Made by a program: the position numbers and the translations under genes. This document shows, in pieces, positions 19,371 to 30,739 of a DNA stretch of 64,000 nt. The DNA lies in assembly GCA_948144175.1 (NCBI GenBank), contig CANXME010002097.1:186001-250000 (forward strand). The letters run 5' to 3'. This DNA is from Closterium sp. NIES-65 (taxonomy: Eukaryota > Streptophyta > Zygnematophyceae > Desmidiales > Closteriaceae). The notes beneath the pieces were generated by a model. That model did not search any database and was not told the origin of the DNA. It worked only from the letters and a program-made list of their open reading frames with translations. The number at the start of each line of letters is the position of its first letter. Positions within the stretch are counted from its first letter, which is position 1.

Positions 19371-19599
19371 AGACAAGTTTATACCTCCCCTCGTTTGCTA
19401 CGAACTTGGTGAGTCACGCTGTGTTCCAGGATTGGCTGGTGACTACCACCACTCATGGGGGCGAGCTTGTGGCGATCTATACGGACTTAATGACTGGCGA
19501 CCACCTCGCCACGTTCACTTGGAAGCCTGGGCCTTGCTTGTACATACTGCACATTGAGTCTGCACACTTCGCTAGGTCCAGTTAGGTAGCTGCGTCGTG

Positions 19600-20500
19600 C
19601 TCGTGTCGGTTGCTCACGCACCCGTCCCTCCTCTACCACCACCATCTTGGTCACCCCTCCATGCAGCGTCTGTGTTGCATGCCCTCTCGTCTCCTTGTCT
19701 CGGGCCTTCCGAGGTCCCTGCCTCTGCTCCCTTTGTCACTTTCAACGCCGTGCACTCCTTGTGTCGAGGGGCGGCATAGCGCCGCTCCTCACTCCTATTC
19801 GTTCCCTCCGACGAGGCTCCTCTGCAGACCCTACACATGGACGTGTGGGGCCCTGCCCCCGTCCCTGGGCCAGGCCGGGAGCACAACTTCCTGCTGGTCG
19901 TCAACAACTACACGCGCTATACTACGGTGTTTCCCTTGCGGAGCAAGGGCGACGTCCGTCGTGTTTTGATCCCTTAGATCCGAACTGTTTGTCGCCAGCT
20001 GAGCGCACGGTTCCACAAGGACCTCTCGGTTCTCCGTTTGCACTCTGACCGTGGAGGTGAGTTTTCCTTCGGTCTCCTTGAGAACTTTTGTCATGAGGAG
20101 GGCATCACCCAGTCGTTACACGCTTCCGGCTTCTCCACAACAAAATGGGATCACTGAGCGCCGCATTGGCTTGGTCATGGAGGTTGCTCACACATCCATG
20201 ATCCACGCAGCTTCTCCCCATTTTCTATGGCCGTTTGCGGTCCGATACGCTGCGCATTAACTCAACCTCTTGCCCCGTGTCTCTGAGCCAAAGACCTCGA
20301 CTACACTGCGTTGGTTGGCGAAGCGTCGGCGTTTCGGGTCTGGGGTTCGTTTGCCCATGTCCGCAATACCAGTGCGGACAAGCTCTCTTCTCGCACCCAT
20401 TTGTTGCGTCTTCCTTGGCTTTTCCACTGACGCGCATGGCTGGCAGTTCTACCACCCAGCCACGCGTTGTCCTCCGAGGACGCCACCTTTGACGAGTCGG
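19600..20500 (+). pseudogene. element D integrase region
   Basis: Retains the YHHHLGHPS pre-integrase block (about 19630), the MDVWGP core (about 19838), LHSDRGGEFS (about 20039), QQNGITERRIGLVME (about 20140) and the VFLGF...GW.FYHP domain near 20410-20460. Badly eroded. Confidence 0.75.
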
Positions 20501-20921
20501 TTTGCTACTACCGTCTCCTCCCCCACGTGTCTTCTCCTATCACCCCACCGCCCCTTTTCTTGGTCCAAGGTTACCCACCGGTAGACCCCCACCCCCCTTC
20601 GCGTCCTGCTCCCTCAGTGTGTCTCAGGTCACACCACCCCCCTTGGTTGAGCCTTTAATAGTTTCCTCTGGCCCGGCTGAGGGGGGTGACCCTAATGCTG
20701 ACGACTCGCTGCTCCCCGTGCTTGGAGACCCCTCTCAGCTGTCTTCGCCGCCTCTGTTGCCTATTGCTGTAGACTCTGGTGCTGCTGGAGGTGGTGGTGC
20801 TGGAGGTGTGGGCCCTGGGGGTGCTGAGTCTGGAGGTGTTGAGCCTGGTGGTGTTGGGCCTGGAGGTGCTTCACCTGGACGTGGGCAGCGGCTGCCATCG
20901 CGTATGTTAACGGGAGTGTAG
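20500..20921 (+). pseudogene. element D integrase-RT linker, first part
   Basis: Starts with the TFDESV...YYRLLP block and a Pro-rich stretch, then GGAESGGVEPGG-type repeats at about 20770-20880 like the 15-bp repeat in other elements. It ends at the inserted repeat at 20922. Confidence 0.55.
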
Positions 20922-22106
20922 TGTTGGCCCTGCCCTCGCTTGGGCAATGCTGACGACTTGGTCGGATGTACGGGAGTAGCAACCGACCGTTCACAGTAGG
21001 AGAGCTGCTCGATAGGCTTCGTCGAGCTACAAGGGACCTGTGTGGTATTGCTGTTGACCAGGAAGCTCGACAGCTGCAACTGATTGGTCTGGGCGACGGG
21101 TGGGCAATCGACCAGGAGGGGGAGTTCGACCGGGAGGTCGACGGAGCAGGCTGTCAACCTGCAGCTTGACCGGAAGCAGTCCATCGACCTGCAGCTCGAC
21201 CGGAAGCAGTCCGTCGACCTACAGCTCGACCGGGAGCAGTCCACGACCTGCAGCTCGACCGGGAGCAGTCCGTCGACCTGAGCTCGACCGGGAGCAGTCT
21301 GTCGTCCTGCATTTCGACCGGGAGGTCGACGGAGCAGTCCGTCGACCTGACAAGTGAGCAGCGGTCGACGAGGGGAGCTCGGCGACAACTGCTGTCGGTT
21401 CTAGTCAACGGAAAGGGTCCGTCGACCAGGGGGTAGCTCGAAGGGAGTTGTGGTCGACCAGAAACACCTGCTGGTCGACCAGAGGGACCCGGTGGTCGAC
21501 CGGAGGCTCCTGGGGGTCGACCAGAGCACCTGGGGGTCGACCAAGTCGAGCGAGTAACCTGCTCGACGAATTCTGCGGAGGCACGCGAACGTCGTTAAGG
21601 TCGCAATGGCGCAGGCGACTTTAGACTAGTATCCCGAAGTTGAGGTGGCGCGTCAGGCGCAGAATAACAGCCGATGGATGTCCAACGAGCCATGTCGGGC
21701 CAATCGTCTACGCGCACCTGCGAGCGTGCACACTGCTGTGTTCTACGGGGCAACGCTGGGTAGCCGCTCTTCTGCAACATTGGCACGCCGTCGACTTGCT
21801 CTGTTGGCAGGTCACCTTTCCGCAGTGCTGGCGCAGCTCCTCTACACAACGCTTGCAGGCGGTCGACCAAGCTGTGTTGGCGGTCGACGAGGCTAGCTGC
21901 AGAGTTGCTAGGTGCATGATGTAGTCATTCTATCATTGCTTGTTCAATCATTCTGAAATTTTGATTTTGCGCCATTCTGAAACTCTTGCCAATTTCTCCT
22001 GTGATGGTGCAAGCACTAAGGAACTAGGCAAAGCTACGATCACTCTTAGTAGTTCGTGCCAACCCCCATAGTCTAGCTCACTACCTTTGCAGAATGACTC
22101 TCCGCA
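20922..22106 (+). mobile_element. inserted 1.2-kb repeat M, copy 2 (LTR-like, TG...CA)
   Basis: Homologous to 34459-35440: shared GGCCC.GCCCTCGC.TGGGCAA start, a TCTGCGGAGG..GCGAACGTCGTT block, an AT-rich GATGTAGTC..TTGCTTGTT block and the TAGTCTAGCTC...TCTCCGCA end. The middle (21100-21570) is packed with GTCGAC sites inside roughly 25-30-bp tandem units. No coding domain. No clean TSD here, but the second copy has one. Possible solo LTR of another retroelement family. Confidence 0.6.
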
Positions 22107-22600
22107 GCGTGCGTAGGAGACTCTCTCGCCGCAGTAGCTGCGTGAGTGGGTAGTAGGACGCCGTGCTGGCACTCGAGGTGCTGGGCCTCAGGGTGGTGAG
22201 CCTTGGAGAGCTGACTTTGGGGGTGTTGAACGTGGGGGTGCTGCCACTGGAGGTACAAGAGCTGGACGTGCTGGTGCTGGAGGTACTGGAGCTGGAGGTA
22301 CTGGAGCTGGTTGTCCTGGTGCTGGAGGTTCTGGAGCTAGAGGTACCGGTGTTGGAGGTACTGGAGCCAGAGGTGCTGGAGCTGGAGGTACAGGAGCTGG
22401 AGGTACTGGAGCTGGAGGTACTGGAGCCGGACGTGCTGGGGCTGTAGGTACTGGAGCTGGAGCTACTGGGGCTGGCGGTACTGGAGGTTCTGGTGAGCAG
22501 CAGTAGTCCGCGCTTCGCCACCTTCTCAGTCTTCCACCAGCGGCTATCGAGATCCCTGTCGCTGGTACTACTCCTCTTCTACTGTTTCCACCGCCTGACC
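22107..22600 (+). pseudogene. element D integrase-RT linker, second part
   Basis: An LREWV module (about 22110-22150) and a long run of GCTGGAGGTACTGGA-type repeats (22190-22490), coding Gly/Ala/Thr-rich sequence in one phase and Leu/Val-rich in another. Confidence 0.55.
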
Positions 22601-22789
22601 TGTCAAAGGCGCCTTTGCGTACTAACTCTCCTCTCCCTGTACCTTCGCGCTACTCCCCGTTGCCCAAGTCCCTGTCCGAGCGTCGGGAGCCTGGGTCTCG
22701 TGCTTCCTCTCCCGCTACCTCGCCTGTTCGTGCCCGTGCCTCTCGTGCTCGCCGTGTTCGTCTTCCTCCTGTTCACATTGAGCACACTA

Positions 22790-23990
22790 TGGCACTTCAT
22801 CCTTCCTCCGTTGCACAGCGTCCTGTTCTGCTGTCTCCTTTAGCGTCCTTTTTGCCTGACATTCCTGACCCTAAGTCTGACCTTGCTCGTGCTTCTAGTC
22901 CTACTATCACACGTGTTCTCGCCACACTTGTTACTGACCCTACTTTTGAGTCTGCTGTTGCATCTACCTTGGTCACTGAGCTTAATGACTTTGCTACTGC
23001 GTGTCGTCTTGACTACATTGCGAGTCTTGTCATCGAGTTTGTGTCTAACTATCCTCCGTCCGTCGGATGTGAGTGTGCCCTTGGCACGGACGTCCTTGAG
23101 GACATGCACTTTGAGCTCGAGTGTCTTGCGGCTGCTGTACCTCATCTCGCTGCCATGCTACTTGCCCCTGGCGGAGACCTGGATGCACTAGACATCCCAA
23201 CCCCGTGCTCTTACACAAAGGCGATTACAGGTCCTTACTCCTCTCAGTGGCAGATAGCCATGGATGCAGAGATGGCATCCTGGAAGTCCACATTCACTTA
23301 CGTCGACGCAGTTTCCCCACATGGGTGAACAAAGTTGATGGCATGTGGATTTTCAGGGTGAAGCGGCCGCCAGGTTCTCCGCCTGTCTTCAAGGCGCGTT
23401 ACGTTGCACGATGCTTCAGTCAGCGATAGGGGGTCGACCTCTTCTATACCATCTCCCCCACCCCAAAGATGACCACTCTTCGGGTGTTACTGCACGTTGC
23501 AGCACAGCGTGACTACGAGCTCCACTCGCTTGACTTCACCATAGCTTTCTTGCAGGGCAGCATACACGAGGAGATCTCGCTGTGCCGCCCACCTGGCTTC
23601 ACATGGTCGTTTCCTAAGGGTACCCAGTGGAGCCTCCGGCGGCCAGCTTACGGTCTCCGCTAGATGCCTCGCGAGTGGCATGACACACTAAGAGCTACGC
23701 TTGCGGCTCTTGGTTTTGCTCCTTCAACTGCTGACCCGTCGCTGTTTCTACGCACCGACAATTCTCTGCCGCCGTTCTACATCCTCGTGTACATCGACAA
23801 CTTGATTTTTGCAACTGCTGACGCTGAGGCATTGGTCCTTGTGAAGGCGGAGCTGCAGAAGAGACACACCTGCACTGACCTAGGTGAGCTACGCAGCTAT
23901 CTTGGCTTGCAGATCACCCGGGACAGAGCACGGCGCACCATCACTCTGTCTGAGTCACATATGGTGCACCATGTCCTTTAGCGCTTCGGC
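22790..23990 (+). pseudogene. element D RT region
   Basis: An upstream conserved block (MALHPSS, then DPTFESAVASTLVTELNDFATACRLDY) leads into RT with QIAMDAEMASWKST, FRVKRPPGSPPVFKARYVA, LDFTIAFLQGS and a YIDN box in the catalytic position (about 23790). Element E interrupts the start of the RNase H domain shortly afterwards. Confidence 0.75.
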
Positions 23991-24055
23991 TTCCAGTTCT
24001 CCTCGCCAAAGTCCACTCCTCTACCTACAGCTGCTCATTCTCAACTCCACCTTCG

Positions 24056-24180
24056 TGTGAAGAACGAGGAATGAATAAACTAGCAAGCAGGTGGGTACAA
24101 GTAGGAAAACCTAGAAGTGTTGTACCCCATATAGTCTACCCCACTACAGCCTACACAGACTATAGTATAAAAGTTTGACA
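24056..24180 (-). repeat. element E 3' LTR
   Basis: On the minus strand starts TGTCAAAC and ends CTTCACA. The PPT hairpin (CACCCCCATAGG on the plus strand) abuts it at 24181. Confidence 0.95.
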
Positions 24181-24403
24181 CACCCCCATAGGCAAAGTGG
24201 GGGAGAACAAGAGGTCACAACACCAGTCAAGCAAAGCAAAGCAAGCTCAGGGTGGATCACAACGTCACCACATAGTCCGAGCACAAGAGCAAGGCCAAAA
24301 GGCTAGTTCACATGCAAAATCATATATATATATAAAAATATATATATATAAATATAGGTAAACAAGCAAGTGCAGGTATAAAAAGATCATAGTACAAGCA
24401 ATG
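24181..24403 (-). promoter_or_regulatory. element E 3' untranslated region
   Basis: Same layout as in B, in reverse: PPT hairpin at 24183-24203, the conserved CTCAGGGTGGATCAC block near 24247, and ATATATAT tracts at about 24323-24352. Confidence 0.7.
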
Positions 24404-26358
24404 TCAAGAAGTGAGCAAGTGAGGCCAAGTAGGCACAAGACCTAGCAACGTACAAAAGCGCTGATGATCACAAGGCGGAAGTGCCTTGGTAAAGATATCA
24501 GCAGTGTTGGCCTCACAGGCCACGTAAGCAAGGCGTAGCTAACCACGCTGTTGCAGCTCATGAGCAAGGAAGTAGCGAAGAGCAATGTGCTTCGTTCTGT
24601 GCTCCAGTCTGTGCTCCCGACACAAGGCCAGCATGGCCTTGTTGTCTACGTATAGAACTGGAGGAGAACGAGGCGGCACTCCTAGGTCAGTGAGCAGGTA
24701 GGTGAGCTAGCGTAGCTCCTGTGCAGCCATGGCCCCCGCGTAGATCTCAGCCTCACAGCTGGAGCTGAGAACAGAAGACGAGCGGTAGACCGCCACGAAA
24801 CAGAGCCGGAGCCAAGGCTGAAGGTGTAACCCTGTGACGACCGCTGTGTAGCCTGGTTGTCAGCCCAAGAAGCGTCTGCATGACCTGTGAGGACCACTCG
24901 ACGTCGCCCTCCAAGCACTAGCCCCATGCCTGACGTACTGCACAAGTAGCGCAACACCCTCCTCGCTGCAGCCATGTGCTCTGGCCGGTGTCTCCCAGGA
25001 GCAACATAGCGTGCCAAGATGCTAAGAGGGTATGCAAGGTCAGGTCGTGTGCAGGTCATCAGGTACATGAGGCAGCCAACAAGCTCTGGGTACGGGCCAC
25101 TCGACTCTACGGACTCATCCGAAGGCAGAGCTGAGAGCGAGTGGCGGGTAGACAGAGGAGTGGCCTGAGGTGAGGAGTACGTGAAGTCGAAGCGCTGAAG
25201 GACCTGCTGCACCATGTGTGACTGAGTCAGGGTAATGGTGCGCTGTGCTCTGTCCCTGGTGATTTGCAAGCCAAGGTAGCTGCGCAGTTCACCCAGGTCT
25301 ATGCACGTGTGTCTCTTCTGCAGCTCGGACTTCACGTGGGCGATTCCAGCAATGTGAGCAGTAGCAAAGACCAAGTCGGCGACGTACACGAGGATGTAGA
25401 GCGACGGCAAAGAGGTGTCGGTGCGCAGAAACAGCGACAAGTCGGCTGTAGAAGGAGCAAACCCAATAGCCGCAAGTGTAGTTCTCACTGTGTCGTGCCA
25501 CTCACGGGGCGCCTGGCAGAGACCGTAGACCGGCCGCCGGAGGCTCCACTGGGTACCAGGAGGAAACGACCCAGTGAAGCCAGGTGGGCGGCGCAGCAAG
25601 ATCTCCTCGTGCAGGCTGCCCTGCAAGAAAGCAGTGCTGAAGTCAAGAGAGTGAAGCTCGTAGTCGCGCTGAGCGGCTATGTGCAGCGGCACCCGAAGAG
25701 TGGTCATCTTCGGGGTGGGAGAGAAGGTCTGAAAGTAGTCAACTCCCTGCCGCTGACTGAAGCCTCGAGCCACGTAACGCGCCTTGAAGACAGGCGGAGA
25801 ACCCGGCGGCCGCTTCACCCTGAAAATCCACATGCCACTGACGATGTTCGCCCCAGGTGGGGGAACCTCGTCGACGTAGGTGCCTGTGGACTTCCAGGAA
25901 GCCATCTCTGCGTCCATGGCTGACTGCCACTGTGAGGAGTAGGGACCCTCTATCGCCTCAGCGTACGATCGAGGAGTCGGGAGGTCTGGTGCATCCGGGT
26001 CTCCCTCAGGAGCAATCACCGTGGACACGAGATGAGGCAAAGCAGCAGCAAAACACTGCAACTCCTCCTGCCTGTCCTCAAGGACGTCCGTGCTAAGAGC
26101 AGACTCAGACTCATCAACAAGACTAGCGGTGTAGTTGAGACGACAGCGGGCAGCAAAGTCGACAAGCTCAGCCACTAAGGCAGACGCAGCAGTGGACTCA
26201 AAGGAAGTGGCAGTGACACCAGTGGCCAAGAGACGCGTGTCTGTAGGACTGGCAGCACGAAGAGAGTCAGACTCAGGGTCAGCAAGAACAGGAAGAGAGG
26301 ACTCTGGAGGAGACGGCAACGGGACACGCAGAGGAGCAGTGGAAGGACGCAGTGCCAT
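24404..26358 (-). pseudogene. element E RT and RNase H region
   Basis: Minus-strand frames carry the MALRPSTAPLRVPLPSPP lead block, then RT (SAMDAEMASWKSTGTYVDE, KARYVARGFSQ, LDFSTAFLQGSL and a YV.D catalytic box near 25386), then RNase H (TGHADASWADN near 24870 and the conserved RNase H C-terminal blocks) with an LLTS terminus at 24404. Confidence 0.85.
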
Positions 26359-26589
26359 CTGGTGTGTGCCTGAGATAGCAGGAGAACGGGGACGCGGAAC
26401 ACGACGACTTGTGCGAGCAGCACGAACAGGCGACGCAGGACGAGACGCAGGCTCACGACGCTCAGCAAGACCTCCACTGGGACCAGTGTAGGGAGAAGGA
26501 ACAGGAAGAGGGGAGGTGGGCTGTAACTGTGACTGCGACTGGACAGGCTGTGGACACTCTAAGGGAGGAGCAGGACCAGCAGAGGGCGG

Positions 26590-27061
26590 GAGACCAAGAA
26601 CCTGCTCAAGGAGCGGAACGAAGTACAGCCGCGGCCGCGCAGCGCCTCTAGAACCAGCAGGGACAGTACCAGTACCCCCAGCGGCAGCACCAGCGCCAAC
26701 AGCACCTCCAGCTCCAACAGCGCCAACTCCAGCACCCTCAGACGCACCAGCGCCAGCAGAACCATTAGTGCCAACACCCCCAGTAGCTCTAGCTCCAGTA
26801 GCACCAGTAGCACCAACTGCAGTAGGATCGGCAGCTCCAGTACCGTCAGCAGCTCCAGCAGCACCTCCAGCAGGACTAACTCCAGTAGCCTCAGCATCAC
26901 CCCCAGCCCCAGCAGCTCAACCACCGCCAGTACGAGCACCTCCGGGACCAGCAGCAACAGTAGTACCTTCAGCTCAAGCAACACGGCTCCAGCGCCGGGC
27001 AAACCACTCGTGCAGCTCCTGTGGAGAGAGCGGCTCCCGCCTCGACGAAGCACCGCCGGCG
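26590..27061 (-). pseudogene. element E linker with LREWF-type module
   Basis: Ala/Gly/Thr-rich repeats (CAGCTCCAGTAGCACC-like on the plus strand), then an EPLSPQELHEWFAR module at about 27000-27045, immediately next to the inserted TRIM. Confidence 0.6.
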
Positions 27062-27203
27062 TGTCAGAATCCCAACCACTGGACCATTGGGATAGAAGGG
27101 CTTGTTTCAGTAGCGGGTCAGTGTGCCCATAACCCCCCAGGCAAACGCACCTGTAACCCCCCCTAGGATCGATCGAGGATCTCACAGTATAGCTCTACTG
27201 ACA
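27062..27203 (-). repeat. TRIM 3' LTR (minus-strand sense)
   Basis: 142 bp, plus-strand edges TGTCAGAATCCC and TCTACTGACA. Matches 27295-27436 with about ten differences. Confidence 0.9.
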
Positions 27204-27294
27204 CCCCCTCACTGGGAGGCCCTGGACTGAGCACAGTGGCAACGGCCAACATGTGCATACACCGGGATTCGAAACCGAGACCGCTCTGATACCA

Positions 27295-27436
27295 TGTAAG
27301 AATCCCAACCACAAGACTATTGGGATAAAAGGGCTTGTTTCAGTAGCGGGTCAGTGCGCCCATAACCCCCCAGGCAAACGCGCCTGTAACCACCCCTAGG
27401 ATCGATCGGGGATCTCACAGTGTAGCTCTACTGACA
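27295..27436 (-). repeat. TRIM 5' LTR (minus-strand sense)
   Basis: 142 bp, plus-strand edges TGTAAGAATCCC and TCTACTGACA. The PBS lies directly to its left on the plus map. Confidence 0.9.
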
Positions 27437-27459
27437 CGGCGGCCACACAAGCAAACCCA

Positions 27460-27650
27460 GCACCCCCAGGCTCCTCACCCCCAAACCACACCCCCAGGCT
27501 CCGCACCCCCAGGCTCCGCACCCCCAGACTCAGCACCCCCAGGCTTAGCACCCCCAGACGCAGCACCCCCAGTCGTAGGACCCCTAGACTCAGCACCCGC
27601 AGGCTCAGCACCTCCAACAGCACCAGAGTCAACAGCTACCTCGACAAGCT
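27460..27650 (-). repeat. element E 15-bp tandem repeat in linker
   Basis: About ten copies of the GGGGGTGCTGAGCCT-type unit on the minus strand, coding GGAEP/GGAES repeats. It corresponds to 10800-11090 in B. Confidence 0.7.
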
Positions 27651-27779
27651 CGACTGCGTCTACCTGGGACACACCTGACGGGGCAGGACCCTGAGGGGGG
27701 AGGGGGTCTGCCGGGGGAGGACCTGGCGCAAGGAAGAGCGGCGGCGGGGGGAGGGGCGCAGTGCGGTAAGGGAAGAGAC

Positions 27780-28890
27780 GGTAGTAAGGTACCGACTCGT
27801 CAAAGGTGACGTCCTGGGAGGACAGAACACGGCGCGAGGTGGGGTGGTAAAACTGCCAACCAGGCGCGTCAGGGGGGAAGCCAAGGAAGACGCAGGGAAC
27901 AGCACGGGGGGACAGCTTGTCCGCAGACAAGTCGCGGACAAACGCCCGAGATCCCTAGACCCGAAACGCAGACGCATCGCCAACCTTCCCCGTCCACCGC
28001 ACGGTGGGGGAGGTCTCTGGTAAGGAGACCCGGGGCTGAAGGTTGAGCTGATGTGCCGCGTACTGAACCGCAAACGGCCACAGAAAATGGGGGGCAGCCG
28101 CGTGGATCATGGACGTACGAGCGACGTCCATGACCATGCCAATGCGGCGCTCAGCAATCCCATTTTGCTGTGGAGAGGCCGGAAGCGTGAAGGTCTGGCG
28201 GATGCCCTGTGCACGACAGAAGGCTCCCAGACGGGCTGAGGAAAACTCCCCGCCTCTGTCAGAGTGCAGACTCAGAACAGGAAAGTCCGAGCCGAAACTC
28301 TCTCTGAGCTGGAGACGAGCTGCGTGGATCCAGTCGATCAACACCTCAGTGACGTCACCCTTGCTGCGCAAGGGGAAGACTGTGGTGTAACGCGAGTAGT
28401 CGTCAACCACCAACAGGAAGTAACGCTCGTGCCCCTGTCCACAAACGTGGGCGGGGCCCAACACGTCCATGTGGAGAGTCTGCAGCGAAGCCTCTGTCGG
28501 AGGAAACTCGGAGGAGTGAGGGGCGGCGCGCTGTCGCCCCTCGACGCAGGGGACGCAGATAGGGGCAGCCCCCGGAGGTAGGGGAGGGAGAGACCGGGGA
28601 AGACTAGAGACAAGGACACGGGAGGCCATGCCTCGGAGACGAGGCAGGGAGGGGTGACCAAGACGGTGGTGCCAAAGGAGAGTCTGGTGGGACAGGAGAC
28701 GACACGAGCAGGGAGCGGACTCAGGACCAGACTTGGACGCTGCAGCAAACACCTGACTCGACGATGCTACCTGGCCAGACTCAGCAGCCGGAGGAGACTC
28801 AGTAGTAAGTGTGTACTGGCTCGACCCTGGCCGAGGGGTAAACGTGGCCAAGTGTCGGCCTGTCCGAGCGCACGTGCAGTGTGTCACCCG
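27780..28890 (-). pseudogene. element E integrase region
   Basis: Minus strand: HQTLLWHHRLGHPSLPRLRG with the CVPC pair, MDVLGPAHV, LHSDRGGEFSS and the AERR box, then the CVFLGFPPDAPGWQFYHP and QDVTFDESVPYY end. One of the best-preserved integrases in the window. Confidence 0.85.
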
Positions 28891-28939
28891 CTGACTCGCA
28901 GGAGTGAACTAGTCGACCCCCTTATCCTGTAGGTCAGCT

Positions 28940-29620
28940 CCACTCACCAAGTTCGTAGAGAACGAGAGGAGGTAGAGACCTGATAGGGTGCCAGAGGGGG
29001 CTGCCGGGCACGGTAAGACAGTGGAGAAGCTAGCAAGGACAGGACCCCCAGGGGGTCCGCCAGGGAGACTGCAACCGGCCGACTAAGCGGCGTAAGCGTG
29101 ATGCGGTCTCGAAAGAAGGAGCGGGAAGCACCCGAGTCAAGGGTGAAGGTGTGTAGGGCCTGAGCCGACGTAGTACCTAAGAGAGCGGACTCACCAGCAC
29201 CTGGGGCAGCAGACGCACTCGCACCTGGAGCAGCAGCCTCACCAGCACCTAGAGCAGCAGCCTCAATGCCCGGGTCAGGCGGAACACACAGGTAGCAGTC
29301 ACCCTCAACACTAACAGTCACAGCATACATGGCAGCAAGAATAACATCATAGTCAAGATCAAAGATGGCAACCCCCGCCCTAGACAGATCTCCCCAGCGA
29401 GGGATCTCTGATGCCTCAGGGAACTCATGAGGCCACGCGTTCGTCAGGCGGCCGAAGCTGCGCTAGGTGGAGTGCGGGCCCCCGCACTGCTCACCAGCGC
29501 GGTCGCCGGTATGGAGAACGTAACTGCACGGACCAGTATTCCCACCGCGCTGACGCGCAGCGTACCACTCACGAAGCTGCTGAGGGGACAGGGTCTCACG
29601 ACTGCGCTGCTGCTGCTGGC
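28940..29620 (-). pseudogene. element E zinc-binding end and protease
   Basis: Minus strand: an LREWYA module (about 29560-29600), then the zinc-binding-like segment (CSYVLHTGDRAGEQCGG) at about 29470-29530. The TMYAVTVSVEGDCYLCVPPD spacer start and protease core FTLDSGASRSFFRD near 29100-29145 follow. Confidence 0.7.
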
Positions 29621-29639
29621 GCGGACCACCACCAGACCC

Positions 29640-30677
29640 ACCCCTCTGCGCATAGTCGCGACCAGCTCCACCGCCGCCGCCTCTGCCTCCTCCGCTGCCT
29701 CCGCCACCTCTGCCGCCTCCGCTACCTCCACCAACTCCGCTGCCTCCGCCACCACCGCCGCCTCCTCCGCCTCCACTGCTGCCACCGCCGCCACCACCCC
29801 CGCCACCACTCCCACCACCACCCCTACCCCCTCCACCGCCGCCACCACCACCTCCACCGCCCCCGCTAGCCCCTCCAGCTCCCTTGCCCCCCTTGCCCTT
29901 GCCGGTGCGGCGTCGCCCGCTAGGGGCAGACGCAGCGCCGACCCCGTAGAAACCAACGTGGTCGGCAGCAGCAGCAGAAGCAAGAGAGGGCAAGAGGGGG
30001 GAGGGGGAACACCCCTCAAAGACGGGGGTGCGAGGGTCACCACGAGAGGCTCCTACAGCTACTATGCTCTTCTCTGCTGCTAGGAGGCGCTCCTCGAGGA
30101 GGTCAACGGTGAGTGTGGTGGGGCAAACTGAGAGGAAGTGGTCCTTGACTAAGTGAAGAGAGTCAGGGAGCCGGGTGACTATGTAGTAGAGGGTGATGTA
30201 CATGGGGGGGGGGGGGTTCTTGGCACAAAATTCAGTAGGAAGCGCAGCGCGGTAGCGAGTGTCACTAGTGCGGAGGTGCGTAATGAGGTCAGCGACTGTG
30301 GGAAAGGTAGCAAGGCCAGGGAAGAGGTACGGTAGCATGAGGCGGCTCAGTGCAGCAGTGGCAGGGGAAGAGTAGCGTGCAACTACAGCGTCGTACAAGG
30401 TCTGAGCACTCTTGTACTGGCTAAAGTGTGCACGCTCAGTGGTCGGTAAGTGGCGACGCACAGCAAGACGGGCAGCAGCATCGCGTGTCGCCCACTGTGA
30501 GCGAACAGTGTTGTCAACAGTATCAGGCGGGGCAGGGGAGGCACCAGAGGTGAGGTCGAACAGAGAGAGGCCGTCTGCCCTATCGCACTGGAGGAACAGC
30601 TGGAGGTCATTGACCCAGACCTCAAAGTCAACCGCACGTCCCTCAGTGTCAAAGGTAAGAACACTGGGGGTAGCCAT
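29640..30677 (-). CDS. gag: element E gag (capsid-like) region
   Basis: About 345 codons on the minus strand from ATG at 30677, starting MATPSVLTFDTEGRAVDFEVW. It is very close to the gag of B, J and L across the DLQLFLQCDRADGLS, LYDAVVARYSSPATAALS and YITLYYIVTRLPDSL blocks. It ends in a Gly-rich tail (about 29650-29880) after GKGKGGKGAGG. The start is supported by the same position in the relatives and by the leader ending just before it. Confidence 0.8.
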
Positions 30678-30739
30678 GACTGCAGAGGTCTAGCAAGGAG
30701 TGAGCTCACCAGTACGAGTAAGTAGGGCCGGGGCGCGCC

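Larger units (their letters stand above)
27062..27436 (-). mobile_element. TRIM: 375-bp terminal-repeat retrotransposon in miniature
   Basis: Two 142-bp LTRs at 27062-27203 and 27295-27436 (about ten differences) flank a 91-bp internal segment. Perfect TSD CGGCG at 27057-27061 and 27437-27441. On the minus strand the internal segment begins right at the LTR edge with TGGTATCAGAGC (27283-27294), an exact initiator tRNA-Met PBS, and ends with GTGAGGGGG, a polypurine tract, against 27203. LTR ends are the inverted TGTCAG / CTGACA. No coding capacity. Its sequence is unlike the other LTRs here, so it is a separate family. Confidence 0.92.

Noticed and set aside
27241-27294. tRNA-like segment (GATTCGAAACC) as a tRNA gene or SINE head
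   Set aside because: It lies between two 142-bp LTRs and ends in an exact PBS. No cloverleaf or A box was found, so it is the TRIM core.
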